The translations under genes were made by a program, and so were the position numbers. The notes under the pieces are model-generated. The model was not told the origin of the DNA. It ran no database searches and was given only the letters and a program-made list of their open reading frames with translations. Shown here piece after piece: positions 1 through 5,529 of a stretch of 8,496 bases of DNA (the stretch's first letter is position 1; each line of letters begins with the position of its first letter). Source of the DNA: Candidatus Saccharibacteria bacterium UBA6575 (lineage in GTDB: Bacteria > Patescibacteriota > Saccharimonadia > Saccharimonadales > Saccharimonadaceae); the NCBI GenBank assembly GCA_002434005.1, contig DJJF01000025.1, positions 1 through 8,496 on the forward strand. The letters run 5' to 3'.

Positions 1-537
1 ATCGCCACCGAACCACATCATGCGCAGGAACGCATCCGCGATCAGTCCGATGGCGCTGACAAGGCCGAAGACTATCATCATCACCCGGATGTCATAGTTC
101 TTCACATGTCCCATCTCGTGGGCCATGACGGCTTCGAGCTCGCGGTCGCTCATCAGATCGATGATACCTCTGGTTGCCGCCACGTGGGCATGCTTCGGAT
201 CGCGGCCAGTCGCGAACGCGTTCGCCGCCCGATCATCTATGACATACACCTTGGGCATCGGCATGCCTTCGGTGATCGCCAGGTTCTCGACGATACGGTA
301 CAGTCGTGGCTCGTCGGATTTTTTAATTTCCTTCGCACCATTCAAACTTAGAGCAAGCTTAGCTGCCGCGAAGTACTGAAAAAGCGTGTAGACGGCCGCA
401 CCGGCGATCGTACCCCAGAATATGCCGATGCTGCCGTAGACCTGTGAGAATATGTAGCCGATACCTGCGATGAGCAGCACGAACACGCCCATTATGAGCA
501 GCGTATTGCGCTTGTTCGCGGCGATAGCGTTATACAA
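1..537 (-). CDS. htpX: HtpX-like M48 zinc metalloprotease, partial (C-terminal part outside window)
   Basis: Membrane-bound zinc endopeptidase of family M48B, which in the known family degrades misfolded or damaged membrane proteins. The visible 179 residues begin (M/L)YNAIAANKRNT, the usual HtpX opening. Two hydrophobic segments follow (about residues 12-30 and 36-57), then a cytosolic domain with the zinc-binding HEMGH motif at residues 140-144, preceded by the typical DRELEAVMA helix, and the start of a third membrane segment (about 152-170). The second half, with the downstream zinc ligand, lies beyond base 1. I chose a TTG start at 535-537 because it restores the family N terminus and has AGGAGAG five bases upstream; the first in-frame ATG would cut into the first membrane helix. 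The gene follows lemA by 10 nt, a common pairing, so the two are probably one operon. Family call is firm. Confidence 0.93.
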   Translation of the reverse strand, partial: MYNAIAANKRNTLLIMGVFVLLIAGIGYIFSQVYGSIGIFWGTIAGAAVYTLFQYFAAAKLALSLNGAKEIKKSDEPRLYRIVENLAITEGMPMPKVYVIDDRAANAFATGRDPKHAHVAATRGIIDLMSDRELEAVMAHEMGHVKNYDIRVMMIVFGLVSAIGLIADAFLRMMWFGGD

Positions 538-542
538 GACGG

Positions 543-549
543 CTCTCCT
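543..549 (-). promoter_or_regulatory. ribosome binding site of htpX, overlapping the lemA stop
   Basis: AGGAGAG on the minus strand, five bases before the TTG start. Its first bases are shared with the lemA stop codon (TAGGAGAG), so ribosomes terminating on lemA sit on the htpX ribosome binding site. This supports both the TTG start and translational coupling. Confidence 0.7.
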
Positions 550-1114
550 AGAACTTCACGTCGACCGGCTTCTCGACGGACGCCATGTCTTCGACTTCGA
601 AGAATTCCTTGTTCTTGAATCCGAACATGCCGGCAACGACGTTGGCCGGGAACTGCTGGATGCGAGTGTTGAGATCACGTACGCCGCCATTATAGAAGCG
701 CCGGGCAGCTTGAATCTTATCTTCGGTATCGACCAGCTCGTTCTGAAGCTGCTGGAAGTTCTCACTAGCGCGAAGCTGCGGGTAGGCTTCCGATACGGCA
801 AATAGGCTCTTGAGGGCCTGCTCGAACTGATTTTCAGCTTGCGCGGTCGCTGCCGGACCCTTTTTGGTGGCCTCGAGCACGTTCGACCGTGCTTCGGTCA
901 CGTCCTGGAACACCTGCTTCTCGTGCGCGGCATATCCCTTTACGGCCTCCACGAGGTTCGGTATCAGGTCGGCGCGTCGTTTCAGTTGGACGGTGATATC
1001 ACTCCAGGCTTCCTGGACACGCACGTTCAGCTGTACCAGACCGTTGTACGTGGCCCATACGAAGATGGCGATCACGACCAGAAGGCCTATCACTACCCAT
1101 AACAGAATGCTCAT
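548..1114 (-). CDS. lemA: LemA family protein
   Basis: A 188-aa LemA family protein. It has one N-terminal membrane helix (residues about 4-20) with a short outside segment, then a long helical bundle. Family hallmarks are visible: YNGLVQLN (23-30), VQEAWSDITVQLKRRADLIPNLVEAVKGYAAHE split over 33-65, and the C-terminal block with RRFYNGGVRDLNTRIQ followed by FPANVVAGMFGF. Length matches the family (about 180-200 aa). The molecular role of LemA is unclear; it is often encoded beside M48/HtpX proteases, as here, which suggests shared membrane quality control. The ATG start at 1112-1114 is preceded by AGGAG six bases upstream. A minus-strand TATAAT box lies about 37 nt upstream of the start. No oddity in length or frame. 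Confidence 0.95.
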   Translation of the reverse strand: MSILLWVVIGLLVVIAIFVWATYNGLVQLNVRVQEAWSDITVQLKRRADLIPNLVEAVKGYAAHEKQVFQDVTEARSNVLEATKKGPAATAQAENQFEQALKSLFAVSEAYPQLRASENFQQLQNELVDTEDKIQAARRFYNGGVRDLNTRIQQFPANVVAGMFGFKNKEFFEVEDMASVEKPVDVKF

Positions 1115-1150
1115 TTATCACTCCTAACCTTAGATGCTGTTGGTGTCATT

Positions 1151-1156
1151 ATTATA
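1151..1156 (-). promoter_or_regulatory. candidate -10 box for lemA-htpX
   Basis: A perfect TATAAT on the minus strand, placing a transcription start near 1144 and a leader of about 30 nt before lemA. No good -35 hexamer is visible at 16-18 nt spacing (best are TGTGAT-like), so this is a partial promoter match only. Confidence 0.4.
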
Positions 1157-1198
1157 CCAATTCCGGCTGCAAAATCACAGATTGACACGCTGCGGGAT

Positions 1199-1227
1199 TT
1201 GCTTGAATCGCGAAACGTTGTTAAAAT
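1199..1227 (+). promoter_or_regulatory. candidate sigma70-type promoter of the membrane-protein gene
   Basis: TTGCTT (1199-1204), a 17-nt spacer and TAAAAT (1222-1227, five of six consensus positions) lie upstream of the plus-strand gene. The inferred start near 1234 leaves about 30 nt of leader before the ATG at 1266. It is divergent from the lemA -10 box about 45 nt away. Motif match only. Confidence 0.42.
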
Positions 1228-1265
1228 AATATTGTACTGTTCGTTCCTTAAGAGAGGTGATATGC

Positions 1266-1805
1266 ATGTCTGATCTTTTCAGGCAGCTGCTCGAGACGGC
1301 GCAGACGCTTCTCGAGGGCATGTTCGGTTTCCTCGGCGTAGTGGGCCGTGACGGCAGCGGCCGTCTGGTCTCGGCGGTGCTGCTGCTCCTGCTGGGCGTC
1401 GTCTTGGCACGAGTATGGGGCAGCCGTTTGGGCTACGTCGTCACGAGCTTCGTGTTCGCTAGCGCCGTCTTCGCACTGGTCCGGGGCCTGGGTGGGTCCG
1501 CCGAGCTCGGTACCCTTCTGGGTGCCGTCATCGTCGGGGTCATGACCGGACGGGTCGCGCTCGACGCGCTGAAGCGGCGTTCGTTCGGTTGGGCAGCGTT
1601 CGGCTCCATCCTGGCGGTGATGTCAATCTTCGCCGTCCTGTCGCTTACCAACAGCAACTTCCTTGACGGACAGCTGCCGCGCGACGCGCGGCGGATGACC
1701 GCAACCATCAAGGTCTTCGTGTCGAACTTCGTCGACGCGGCGACCGACGGTCTGAAGGACGAGCGCAAACCAGACCGCACCGACAAGCAGAACCGTCAGC
1801 GTTGA
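1266..1805 (+). CDS. small polytopic membrane protein, function unknown
   Basis: I do not recognise a family for this 179-aa protein. The N terminus (1-28) is amphipathic. Four hydrophobic stretches follow at about residues 34-51, 55-72, 79-97 and 107-127, rich in Val, Leu, Ala and Gly. A soluble tail (about 136-179) ends in a strongly charged Lys/Arg/Asp/Gln segment. Start choice: GAGGTGAT (1254-1261) is an eight-base match to the anti-Shine-Dalgarno complement and sits correctly for ATG 1266. A GTG at 1257, nine bases earlier in frame, overlaps that ribosome site and is rejected. The gene is GC-rich (39 of 60 bases in 1381-1440 by hand count), higher than the secretion genes to the right. 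It is divergent from lemA and convergent with the tRNAs, with its own promoter and hairpins after the stop, so probably monocistronic. A holin-like or small transporter-like role cannot be told from sequence. Confidence 0.8.
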   Translation: MSDLFRQLLETAQTLLEGMFGFLGVVGRDGSGRLVSAVLLLLLGVVLARVWGSRLGYVVTSFVFASAVFALVRGLGGSAELGTLLGAVIVGVMTGRVALDALKRRSFGWAAFGSILAVMSIFAVLSLTNSNFLDGQLPRDARRMTATIKVFVSNFVDAATDGLKDERKPDRTDKQNRQR

Positions 1806-1827
1806 TCAAGCGCCGACGGGCAGTACC

Positions 1828-1875
1828 GCGTACGACACGCCTCCGACCTATGGGTACGGACGGCGTGTCGTACGC
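1828..1875. other. long perfect hairpin after the membrane-protein gene
   Basis: GCGTACGACACGCC (1828-1841) and its exact reverse complement (1862-1875) form a 14-bp stem. The 20-nt interior can continue as TCCG/CGGA and ACC/GGT with two single-base bulges, leaving a four-base loop: about 21 pairs in a 48-nt element. It begins 22 nt past the stop of the upstream gene. No run of T follows on either strand, so it is not a canonical intrinsic terminator. It could be an RNA 3'-end stabiliser, a factor-assisted terminator or a protein-binding site. Confidence 0.75.
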
Positions 1876-1893
1876 ACATCCAGTCATCAATCC

Positions 1894-1921
1894 AAACGGA
1901 CTCCCATTCGGGAGTCCGTTT
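1894..1921. terminator. probable bidirectional terminator hairpin
   Basis: A perfect 12-bp stem, AAACGGACTCCC with its reverse complement, around a four-base ATTC loop. It lies between the plus-strand membrane-protein gene and the minus-strand tRNA genes, where both transcripts should end. The stem ends in AAA/TTT, so each transcript gives only a short U run (TTTAT on the plus strand). Position and symmetry favour a shared terminator, though the tract is weaker than usual. Confidence 0.6.
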
Positions 1922-1936
1922 ATCATGATGTCAATC

Positions 1937-2023
1937 TGGTACGCGGGGCGGGACTTGAACCCGCACGCCTTCTCAGGCAAGGGATTTTAAGTCCCTCGTG
2001 TCTACCGATTCCACCACCCGCGC
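1937..2023 (-). tRNA. tRNA-Leu (anticodon UAA)
   Basis: An 87-nt gene with all cloverleaf elements. Acceptor strand GCGCGGG pairs with CCCGCGT (first pair G-U), discriminator A, and CCA is encoded at 1937-1939. The anticodon stem AGGGA/TCCCT holds loop CTTAAAA with anticodon TAA at 1987-1989. A long variable arm (GCCTGAGAAGGC) marks a class II tRNA. The T arm is GCGGG-TTCAAGT-CCCGC. It lies 10 nt downstream of the tRNA-Cys gene and is presumably co-transcribed with it. Confidence 0.97.
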
Positions 2024-2033
2024 AAATACGAAA

Positions 2034-2107
2034 TGGAGGCACGTACGGGAGTTGCACCCGTCTAAACGGTTTTGCAGACCGCTGCGTAACTGCTCCGCCA
2101 ACGCGCC
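2034..2107 (-). tRNA. tRNA-Cys (anticodon GCA)
   Basis: A 74-nt gene. Acceptor GGCGCGT pairs with ACGTGCC (one G-U pair), discriminator U as expected for cysteine, and CCA is encoded at 2034-2036. The anticodon stem GCGGT/ACCGT carries loop CTGCAAA with anticodon GCA at 2073-2075. The T arm is ACGGG-TGCAACT-CCCGT, with TGC in place of the usual TTC at the start of the T loop, a minor departure. It is upstream of tRNA-Leu in the same transcript. Confidence 0.96.
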
Positions 2108-2154
2108 ATGTCCTCAAGTTTGGTGCGCCACATCGACTTGTCGTGGAACACCCT

Positions 2155-2172
2155 AGAACCTAGTCTGGTTCT
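2155..2172. repeat. small inverted repeat, possible operator
   Basis: AGAACC and GGTTCT flank a six-base centre in the gap between tRNA-Cys and the PLD gene. It lies within the inferred tRNA leader and upstream of the PLD promoter region. It could be an operator, but six-base arms occur by chance. Half-site spacing does not fit the LexA consensus. The remainder of this 154-nt gap shows only the promoter elements listed. Confidence 0.25.
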
Positions 2173-2204
2173 GATGTATCAAAAACTAAGTGATCTAGGC
2201 TGGG

Positions 2205-2210
2205 TATATT
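2205..2210 (+). promoter_or_regulatory. candidate -10 box for the PLD operon
   Basis: TATATT (five of six consensus positions) lies about 50 nt upstream of the ATG at 2262. There is no acceptable -35 hexamer at normal spacing. It shares bases with the minus-strand tRNA -10 box, so the two promoters would compete if both are real. Confidence 0.3.
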
Positions 2211-2235
2211 ATAACGGAGAAATTCATATTGTCGA
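2208..2235 (-). promoter_or_regulatory. candidate sigma70-type promoter of the tRNA-Cys/tRNA-Leu transcript
   Basis: On the minus strand, TCGACA (2235-2230, five of six to TTGACA), a 16-nt spacer and a perfect TATAAT (2213-2208). Transcription would begin near 2201 and reach tRNA-Cys after a leader of about 94 nt, to be removed by RNase P. It is the best promoter match seen upstream of the tRNAs. Confidence 0.5.
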
Positions 2236-2245
2236 GCCTGAAACA

Positions 2246-2253
2246 GAGGAGAG
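2246..2253 (+). promoter_or_regulatory. ribosome binding site fixing the PLD gene start
   Basis: GAGGAGAG eight bases before ATG 2262. It lies inside the reading frame if an upstream in-frame TTG (2229) were used, so it favours the ATG. Confidence 0.7.
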
Positions 2254-2261
2254 CCAGCATC

Positions 2262-2711
2262 ATGTTTAGTGAAAGCACTCTCTACAATCAAGATACGTTC
2301 TATAAGGCGTTCATGCGTGACCTGCTGCTCAGTAAAGATGAAGTGATTATCGAGAGTCCATTCATCACGGAAAAGCGTATGAGGACACTCCTACCTATCT
2401 TCACTAAGCTACGCAGCCGTGATGTGCGTATAGTCATAAATACTCGTAATCCAAACGAGCATGACGGGGACTATTATTATCAAGCACTCGACGCCATCTA
2501 CGAGTTGCAAACACTGGGTGTCACAGTGCTTTATACCGCCGGTCATCATCGCAAACTGGCAATACTTGACCGTAAGGTAGTTTATGAGGGCAGCCTCAAC
2601 ATATTATCGTTTAATGACAGTTGTGAGATAATGAGGAAAATAGCATCGGAGAAAGCGGCTAAACAGCTATGTGCGTTTATCGCTATTGACCGATATGCGA
2701 GGAGTAAATAA
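2262..2711 (+). CDS. phospholipase D superfamily protein with a single HKD motif, probable nuclease
   Basis: A 149-aa protein built as one PLD-superfamily domain. The catalytic motif is H96-R-K98-x4-D103, followed by the characteristic GSLN (110-113) and a downstream ExxR (E122-R125). An N-terminal strand-helix unit (VIIESPFIT, 28-36, and VRIVINTR, 55-62) is typical of the fold. Full PLD enzymes carry two HKD motifs; one-motif members such as Nuc dimerise to form the active site, so this one probably acts as a homodimer. There is no signal peptide, unlike the periplasmic Nuc, so a cytosolic role is expected. Substrate is not determinable; in small bacterial members DNA phosphodiester cleavage is likelier than lipid hydrolysis. 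It is first in a two-gene operon with the 71-aa gene two bases downstream, facing the secretion operon, so a link to DNA transfer or its control is possible but inferred. Start ATG 2262 is chosen over TTG 2229 from the ribosome site. Confidence 0.87.
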   Translation: MFSESTLYNQDTFYKAFMRDLLLSKDEVIIESPFITEKRMRTLLPIFTKLRSRDVRIVINTRNPNEHDGDYYYQALDAIYELQTLGVTVLYTAGHHRKLAILDRKVVYEGSLNILSFNDSCEIMRKIASEKAAKQLCAFIAIDRYARSK

Positions 2712-2713
2712 TT

Positions 2714-2929
2714 ATGACAGATTTCAAAGAATACGAAGCAAACCAAGAAGACATTGATAAAGTCGTTGCCTACTTGAAGACAATCGACCCCGAACATGCA
2801 ACACCCCAAGATGCTATCGACTTCTTGACGCAATATCAAGAGAAGTTTCATCGACTCGGCACGGTATTGACTGACGATGAGATGAAGCAACTATACGATG
2901 AGTTTGCTGAGTCTCGTAACAACAGCTAG
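2714..2929 (+). CDS. small acidic protein, function unknown
   Basis: A 71-aa protein I cannot assign to a family. It is very acidic (17 Asp/Glu against 7 Lys/Arg) and looks fully helical: helices near residues 10-23, 31-48 and 53-67, with a Pro-containing turn DPEHATPQDA between the first two. No membrane segment, signal peptide, metal motif or DNA-binding motif is evident. AGGAG at 2700-2704, nine bases upstream of the ATG, lies inside the end of the PLD gene, whose stop is two bases before this start, so the pair is almost certainly co-transcribed and coupled. Its stop overlaps the facing stop of the coupling ATPase (CTAG). The acidic character and pairing with a nuclease-type gene would suit an inhibitor or adaptor, but nothing in the sequence proves it. 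Confidence 0.75.
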   Translation: MTDFKEYEANQEDIDKVVAYLKTIDPEHATPQDAIDFLTQYQEKFHRLGTVLTDDEMKQLYDEFAESRNNS

Positions 2930-5529
2930 AGTTCATCAATCATTGGTTCACTTGTAGGCTGGGGCTTTGATTTAGCCCCAGCCTTTTTATTCTTTTCGAC
3001 ACTAGGCTTGCTTGGTTTTGGCTGCTCTTTTTCTTGCTCTACGATTTCTTGCTTTTTCGCAAACACCGACCGCGAATGTTCGACAATGGCGGTGCGTATC
3101 CTGATATTGCCATCGTCTGCCAGTAGTAGTGTCTGCCCTGATAGTGGCTCTTGGGCTTTAACAGCCGACAATTTGGCATAAAAGTTAAATGCTGGCAGAT
3201 TGCTTATCTCACCCTGCTCAATGTAGGGACTAAATAGAGGTAACAACACCCTCTCATCTTGTGGGTTACCTGTTCTAAAGGTAATGACTGTACCGACGTT
3301 TGCCATGATGATGCTTACCATCTGTTGATCGCTCTGCTGAGAGGTAGATTGCTCGGCCATCGTCAAGAATAGCTTATATTTTCGAGCCTCAGACAGCATT
3401 TGTACGAAGCTGGTTGTAGCAAAGTTCTGAAACTCATCTACATAGAGGTAGAAAGGGCGACGCTTCGACTGTTCCAGTCGAGCGCGACGCAGACTTGCGA
3501 GCTGAAGCTTCGCAAGTACGGTTATTCCAAACAGTTCTGACGTATCTTCACCGAGTAGACCTTTTGAAAAGTTACAAATCAGTATCTTGCCATTGTTAAT
3601 GATGTCATCAAAATCAATTGTGGATTTTGGCTGCTCAAGTATCTGCCGCGCACTCGCTGAGAATAGGAAGCGGCCAATCTTGGCAGTGATACCAGCCGCC
3701 ATTTTGACTTTCTGCATGTCACCAGCCTTGCCGATCTCATTTTTCCAAAAGTTAATGAGGTTTTTATCTTCGAGTGTCTTGGTGATACTTTTGCGATACT
3801 TTGGGTCATTCAATAGGTCGAACACAGTAAATAGTGTCGGGTTTTCGACTGTCAGCGCTGTTTGTATGGTGTTTCGCAGGACATACTCGATACGATGGCC
3901 GCCAGTATCTTCATCACTGAATATCTTGCGGAATACCGAGATGACCGACTCGGTAATAATGTCTTTTTCGCGCAGCAGCTCATTGCCAGTAAGCCCAGGC
4001 GATAGTTCGAGCAAGTTTAACCCTATTGGGTATTCGAGATCATCAGGGTTGAAGTAAATGACATCTTTGACTCGCTCTGGTGGTACATGACGCAGGAGCG
4101 TTTCGGCCATATCACCGTGCGGATCGACGACAGCAATACCTTTATCACCCTGCATGTCTTGGACGATCTGATATTGCAGTAAAGTTGTTTTACCGTTACC
4201 CGTACCTCCGATAATGTACTCATGGCGTTCGCGCTCCTGCTCGGTCAAGCCTATCAGTGTGGAGGAGTTATGATGAATGTTCTCGCCAATAACCACATCA
4301 AACTTGCTACCGGATTTGAGCGATACTGGTGCTGGCAGTGTCTTACTGAGCGAGGTGATGAGGTTATCAGTCTTACTCACTTGGCTCGATGGGAAATGAT
4401 AGAGGCTTGCGAGTTCGGTTGAAGCCAAAATAAGCCCAGAACGGCGCGACAATGATGGCAGCCGGTTCACAGCATTACGCCAACGCAACTTATTGATGAT
4501 CGGCAGTGAAGCTTTCGCTTTAATTGATTGGTACGGTGGCACGCTATAGCCATCGAGGGCAGATTTCAGCGCCGAGATGTGTGCGGCAGCATCTGGACTT
4601 TTTACAAGAATACGCAAGCTGGCCTGAAAAAGCGGCCGTGTTACTTTTTGGTGCATGGTCTCCATAAGTTCAAGCTCAAAGGCGCTTAGTGTTCGCGACG
4701 GTCTATCATGAGTGGTTATGCGTGCCTGTTGCTGTACTGTGCGTGATTTAGAACTGTAGTATTCTTTGTGGCCGAAAGTCGTACCCATATAAACTTCACC
4801 GGCTAGATCAGTTAGCCCAGATGAGGCTTTGCCAAAGATATTCGTAAAACGTCCGAGTAGCGTCAGCTGCTTGCCACTGACTTGCTGCAAGATATTTTCG
4901 TTACCGAGAATCTTATGTGAAAGTATGTCAGCTTCGCGCAAACGAACCGGCATGGCAACGATTTGTAGCGTAATTTCTTCGTCATCACTAAGCTTTGTCA
5001 TCGCGCCGGTGACATAACTAAGTGGGTCGTGTTGCTCGAATACAGACGTTAAAGTGAGCGGTAATACATAGTGTTCAGTTTCTTTGAATTCAATAATTTT
5101 ATCTACTTCACTAATCTCGCGTTCAATTTCTTTAACTTTTGAATCAGGTATATATGATGTGATAACTTTCTGTGTATTCTTTGAGCGTGTTTTCTCGACT
5201 TGGAGCAAGTAGCGAATACCGTCTCTCCGTGTTGAAACAATCTCAAAACTCATCACTGGCGAGCGATTATATAGCTTATCTTTTAGCTGCCGTGCAGCGC
5301 GTGCGCCATGTATGACCGAAAAGAGCTGCTCGGTAGCCTCTGGTGTCTTGGCAATATTGGCTGGTGGTGTGATTTCGAGCCAGGCCATATCACGATGTGA
5401 CAGATGGCGACGGTTGAAAAGAGTGAGAACAAAGATTGCTATAAAGTATGTAGCGACAATAGCTACTAGAACGATGGTGATAGGTTGCCAGTGTTCAATG
5501 ATGGATTCAAGATAGGCTTTGGTGTCCAT
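2926..5529 (-). CDS. VirD4/TraD-like type IV secretion coupling ATPase
   Basis: An 867-aa AAA+/RecA-fold membrane ATPase, expected to recruit substrate and drive it through the type IV channel. One N-terminal membrane helix (about 16-38) is followed by a roughly 400-residue region of unassigned fold. The motor then shows Walker A GGTGNGKT (441-448), a DPHGDMAETLL segment about 20 residues later, and Walker B LYVDEF (695-700) followed by QNFATTSFVQMLSEARKY and the AEQSTSQQ sensor-like stretch, typical of VirD4/TraD/TraG proteins. The C-terminal 45 residues are charged and rich in Lys, Glu and Pro, probably disordered. It is longer than typical VirD4 (about 600-700 aa), mainly from the N-terminal region. 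ATG 5527-5529 with AAGGAG upstream is chosen over an in-frame ATG at 5640, which would add 37 residues overlapping the CHAP domain and place a hydrophilic extension before the membrane helix. It overlaps the CHAP gene by 64 nt. Confidence 0.9.
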   Translation of the reverse strand: MDTKAYLESIIEHWQPITIVLVAIVATYFIAIFVLTLFNRRHLSHRDMAWLEITPPANIAKTPEATEQLFSVIHGARAARQLKDKLYNRSPVMSFEIVSTRRDGIRYLLQVEKTRSKNTQKVITSYIPDSKVKEIEREISEVDKIIEFKETEHYVLPLTLTSVFEQHDPLSYVTGAMTKLSDDEEITLQIVAMPVRLREADILSHKILGNENILQQVSGKQLTLLGRFTNIFGKASSGLTDLAGEVYMGTTFGHKEYYSSKSRTVQQQARITTHDRPSRTLSAFELELMETMHQKVTRPLFQASLRILVKSPDAAAHISALKSALDGYSVPPYQSIKAKASLPIINKLRWRNAVNRLPSLSRRSGLILASTELASLYHFPSSQVSKTDNLITSLSKTLPAPVSLKSGSKFDVVIGENIHHNSSTLIGLTEQERERHEYIIGGTGNGKTTLLQYQIVQDMQGDKGIAVVDPHGDMAETLLRHVPPERVKDVIYFNPDDLEYPIGLNLLELSPGLTGNELLREKDIITESVISVFRKIFSDEDTGGHRIEYVLRNTIQTALTVENPTLFTVFDLLNDPKYRKSITKTLEDKNLINFWKNEIGKAGDMQKVKMAAGITAKIGRFLFSASARQILEQPKSTIDFDDIINNGKILICNFSKGLLGEDTSELFGITVLAKLQLASLRRARLEQSKRRPFYLYVDEFQNFATTSFVQMLSEARKYKLFLTMAEQSTSQQSDQQMVSIIMANVGTVITFRTGNPQDERVLLPLFSPYIEQGEISNLPAFNFYAKLSAVKAQEPLSGQTLLLADDGNIRIRTAIVEHSRSVFAKKQEIVEQEKEQPKPSKPSVEKNKKAGAKSKPQPTSEPMIDEL
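2956..2988 (+). terminator. intrinsic terminator of the PLD operon, inside the opposing ATPase gene
   Basis: Perfect 11-bp stem AGGCTGGGGCT (2956-2966) with AGCCCCAGCCT (2974-2984), seven-base loop, then TTTTT and further T-rich sequence. It begins 27 nt after the stop of the 71-aa gene. On the minus strand the same bases encode the KKAGAKSKPQPT stretch of the coupling ATPase, and there the hairpin is not followed by T, so it should act only on plus-strand transcripts. Confidence 0.88.

Noticed and set aside
1257..1265. GTG start for the membrane-protein gene
   Set aside because: The GTG sits within the ribosome binding sequence GAGGTGAT that correctly spaces to ATG 1266.
1802..1990. Short plus-strand frame and overlapping minus-strand frames between the membrane-protein gene and the tRNAs
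   Set aside because: They run through two hairpins and the tRNA-Leu gene, so they are not protein-coding.
2155..2172. LexA/DinR box upstream of the PLD operon
   Set aside because: The GAAC and GTTC half-sites are eight bases apart, not four as in the Gram-positive consensus, and the flanks do not match.
2229..2261. TTG start for the PLD gene adding 11 residues
   Set aside because: No ribosome site precedes it, whereas GAGGAGAG lies eight bases before ATG 2262. The TTG also overlaps the tRNA promoter -35 region.
2956..2984. Terminator of the secretion operon on the minus strand
   Set aside because: On that strand the hairpin precedes the ATPase stop codon and is followed by ACAAGTGAACC, with no T run.
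3587..4057. A 156-codon plus-strand open frame inside the coupling ATPase gene, and similar frames at 5679-5984, 6507-6812 and 470-805
   Set aside because: These are antisense shadows of firmly assigned genes, with no domain, no ribosome site and low-complexity composition.
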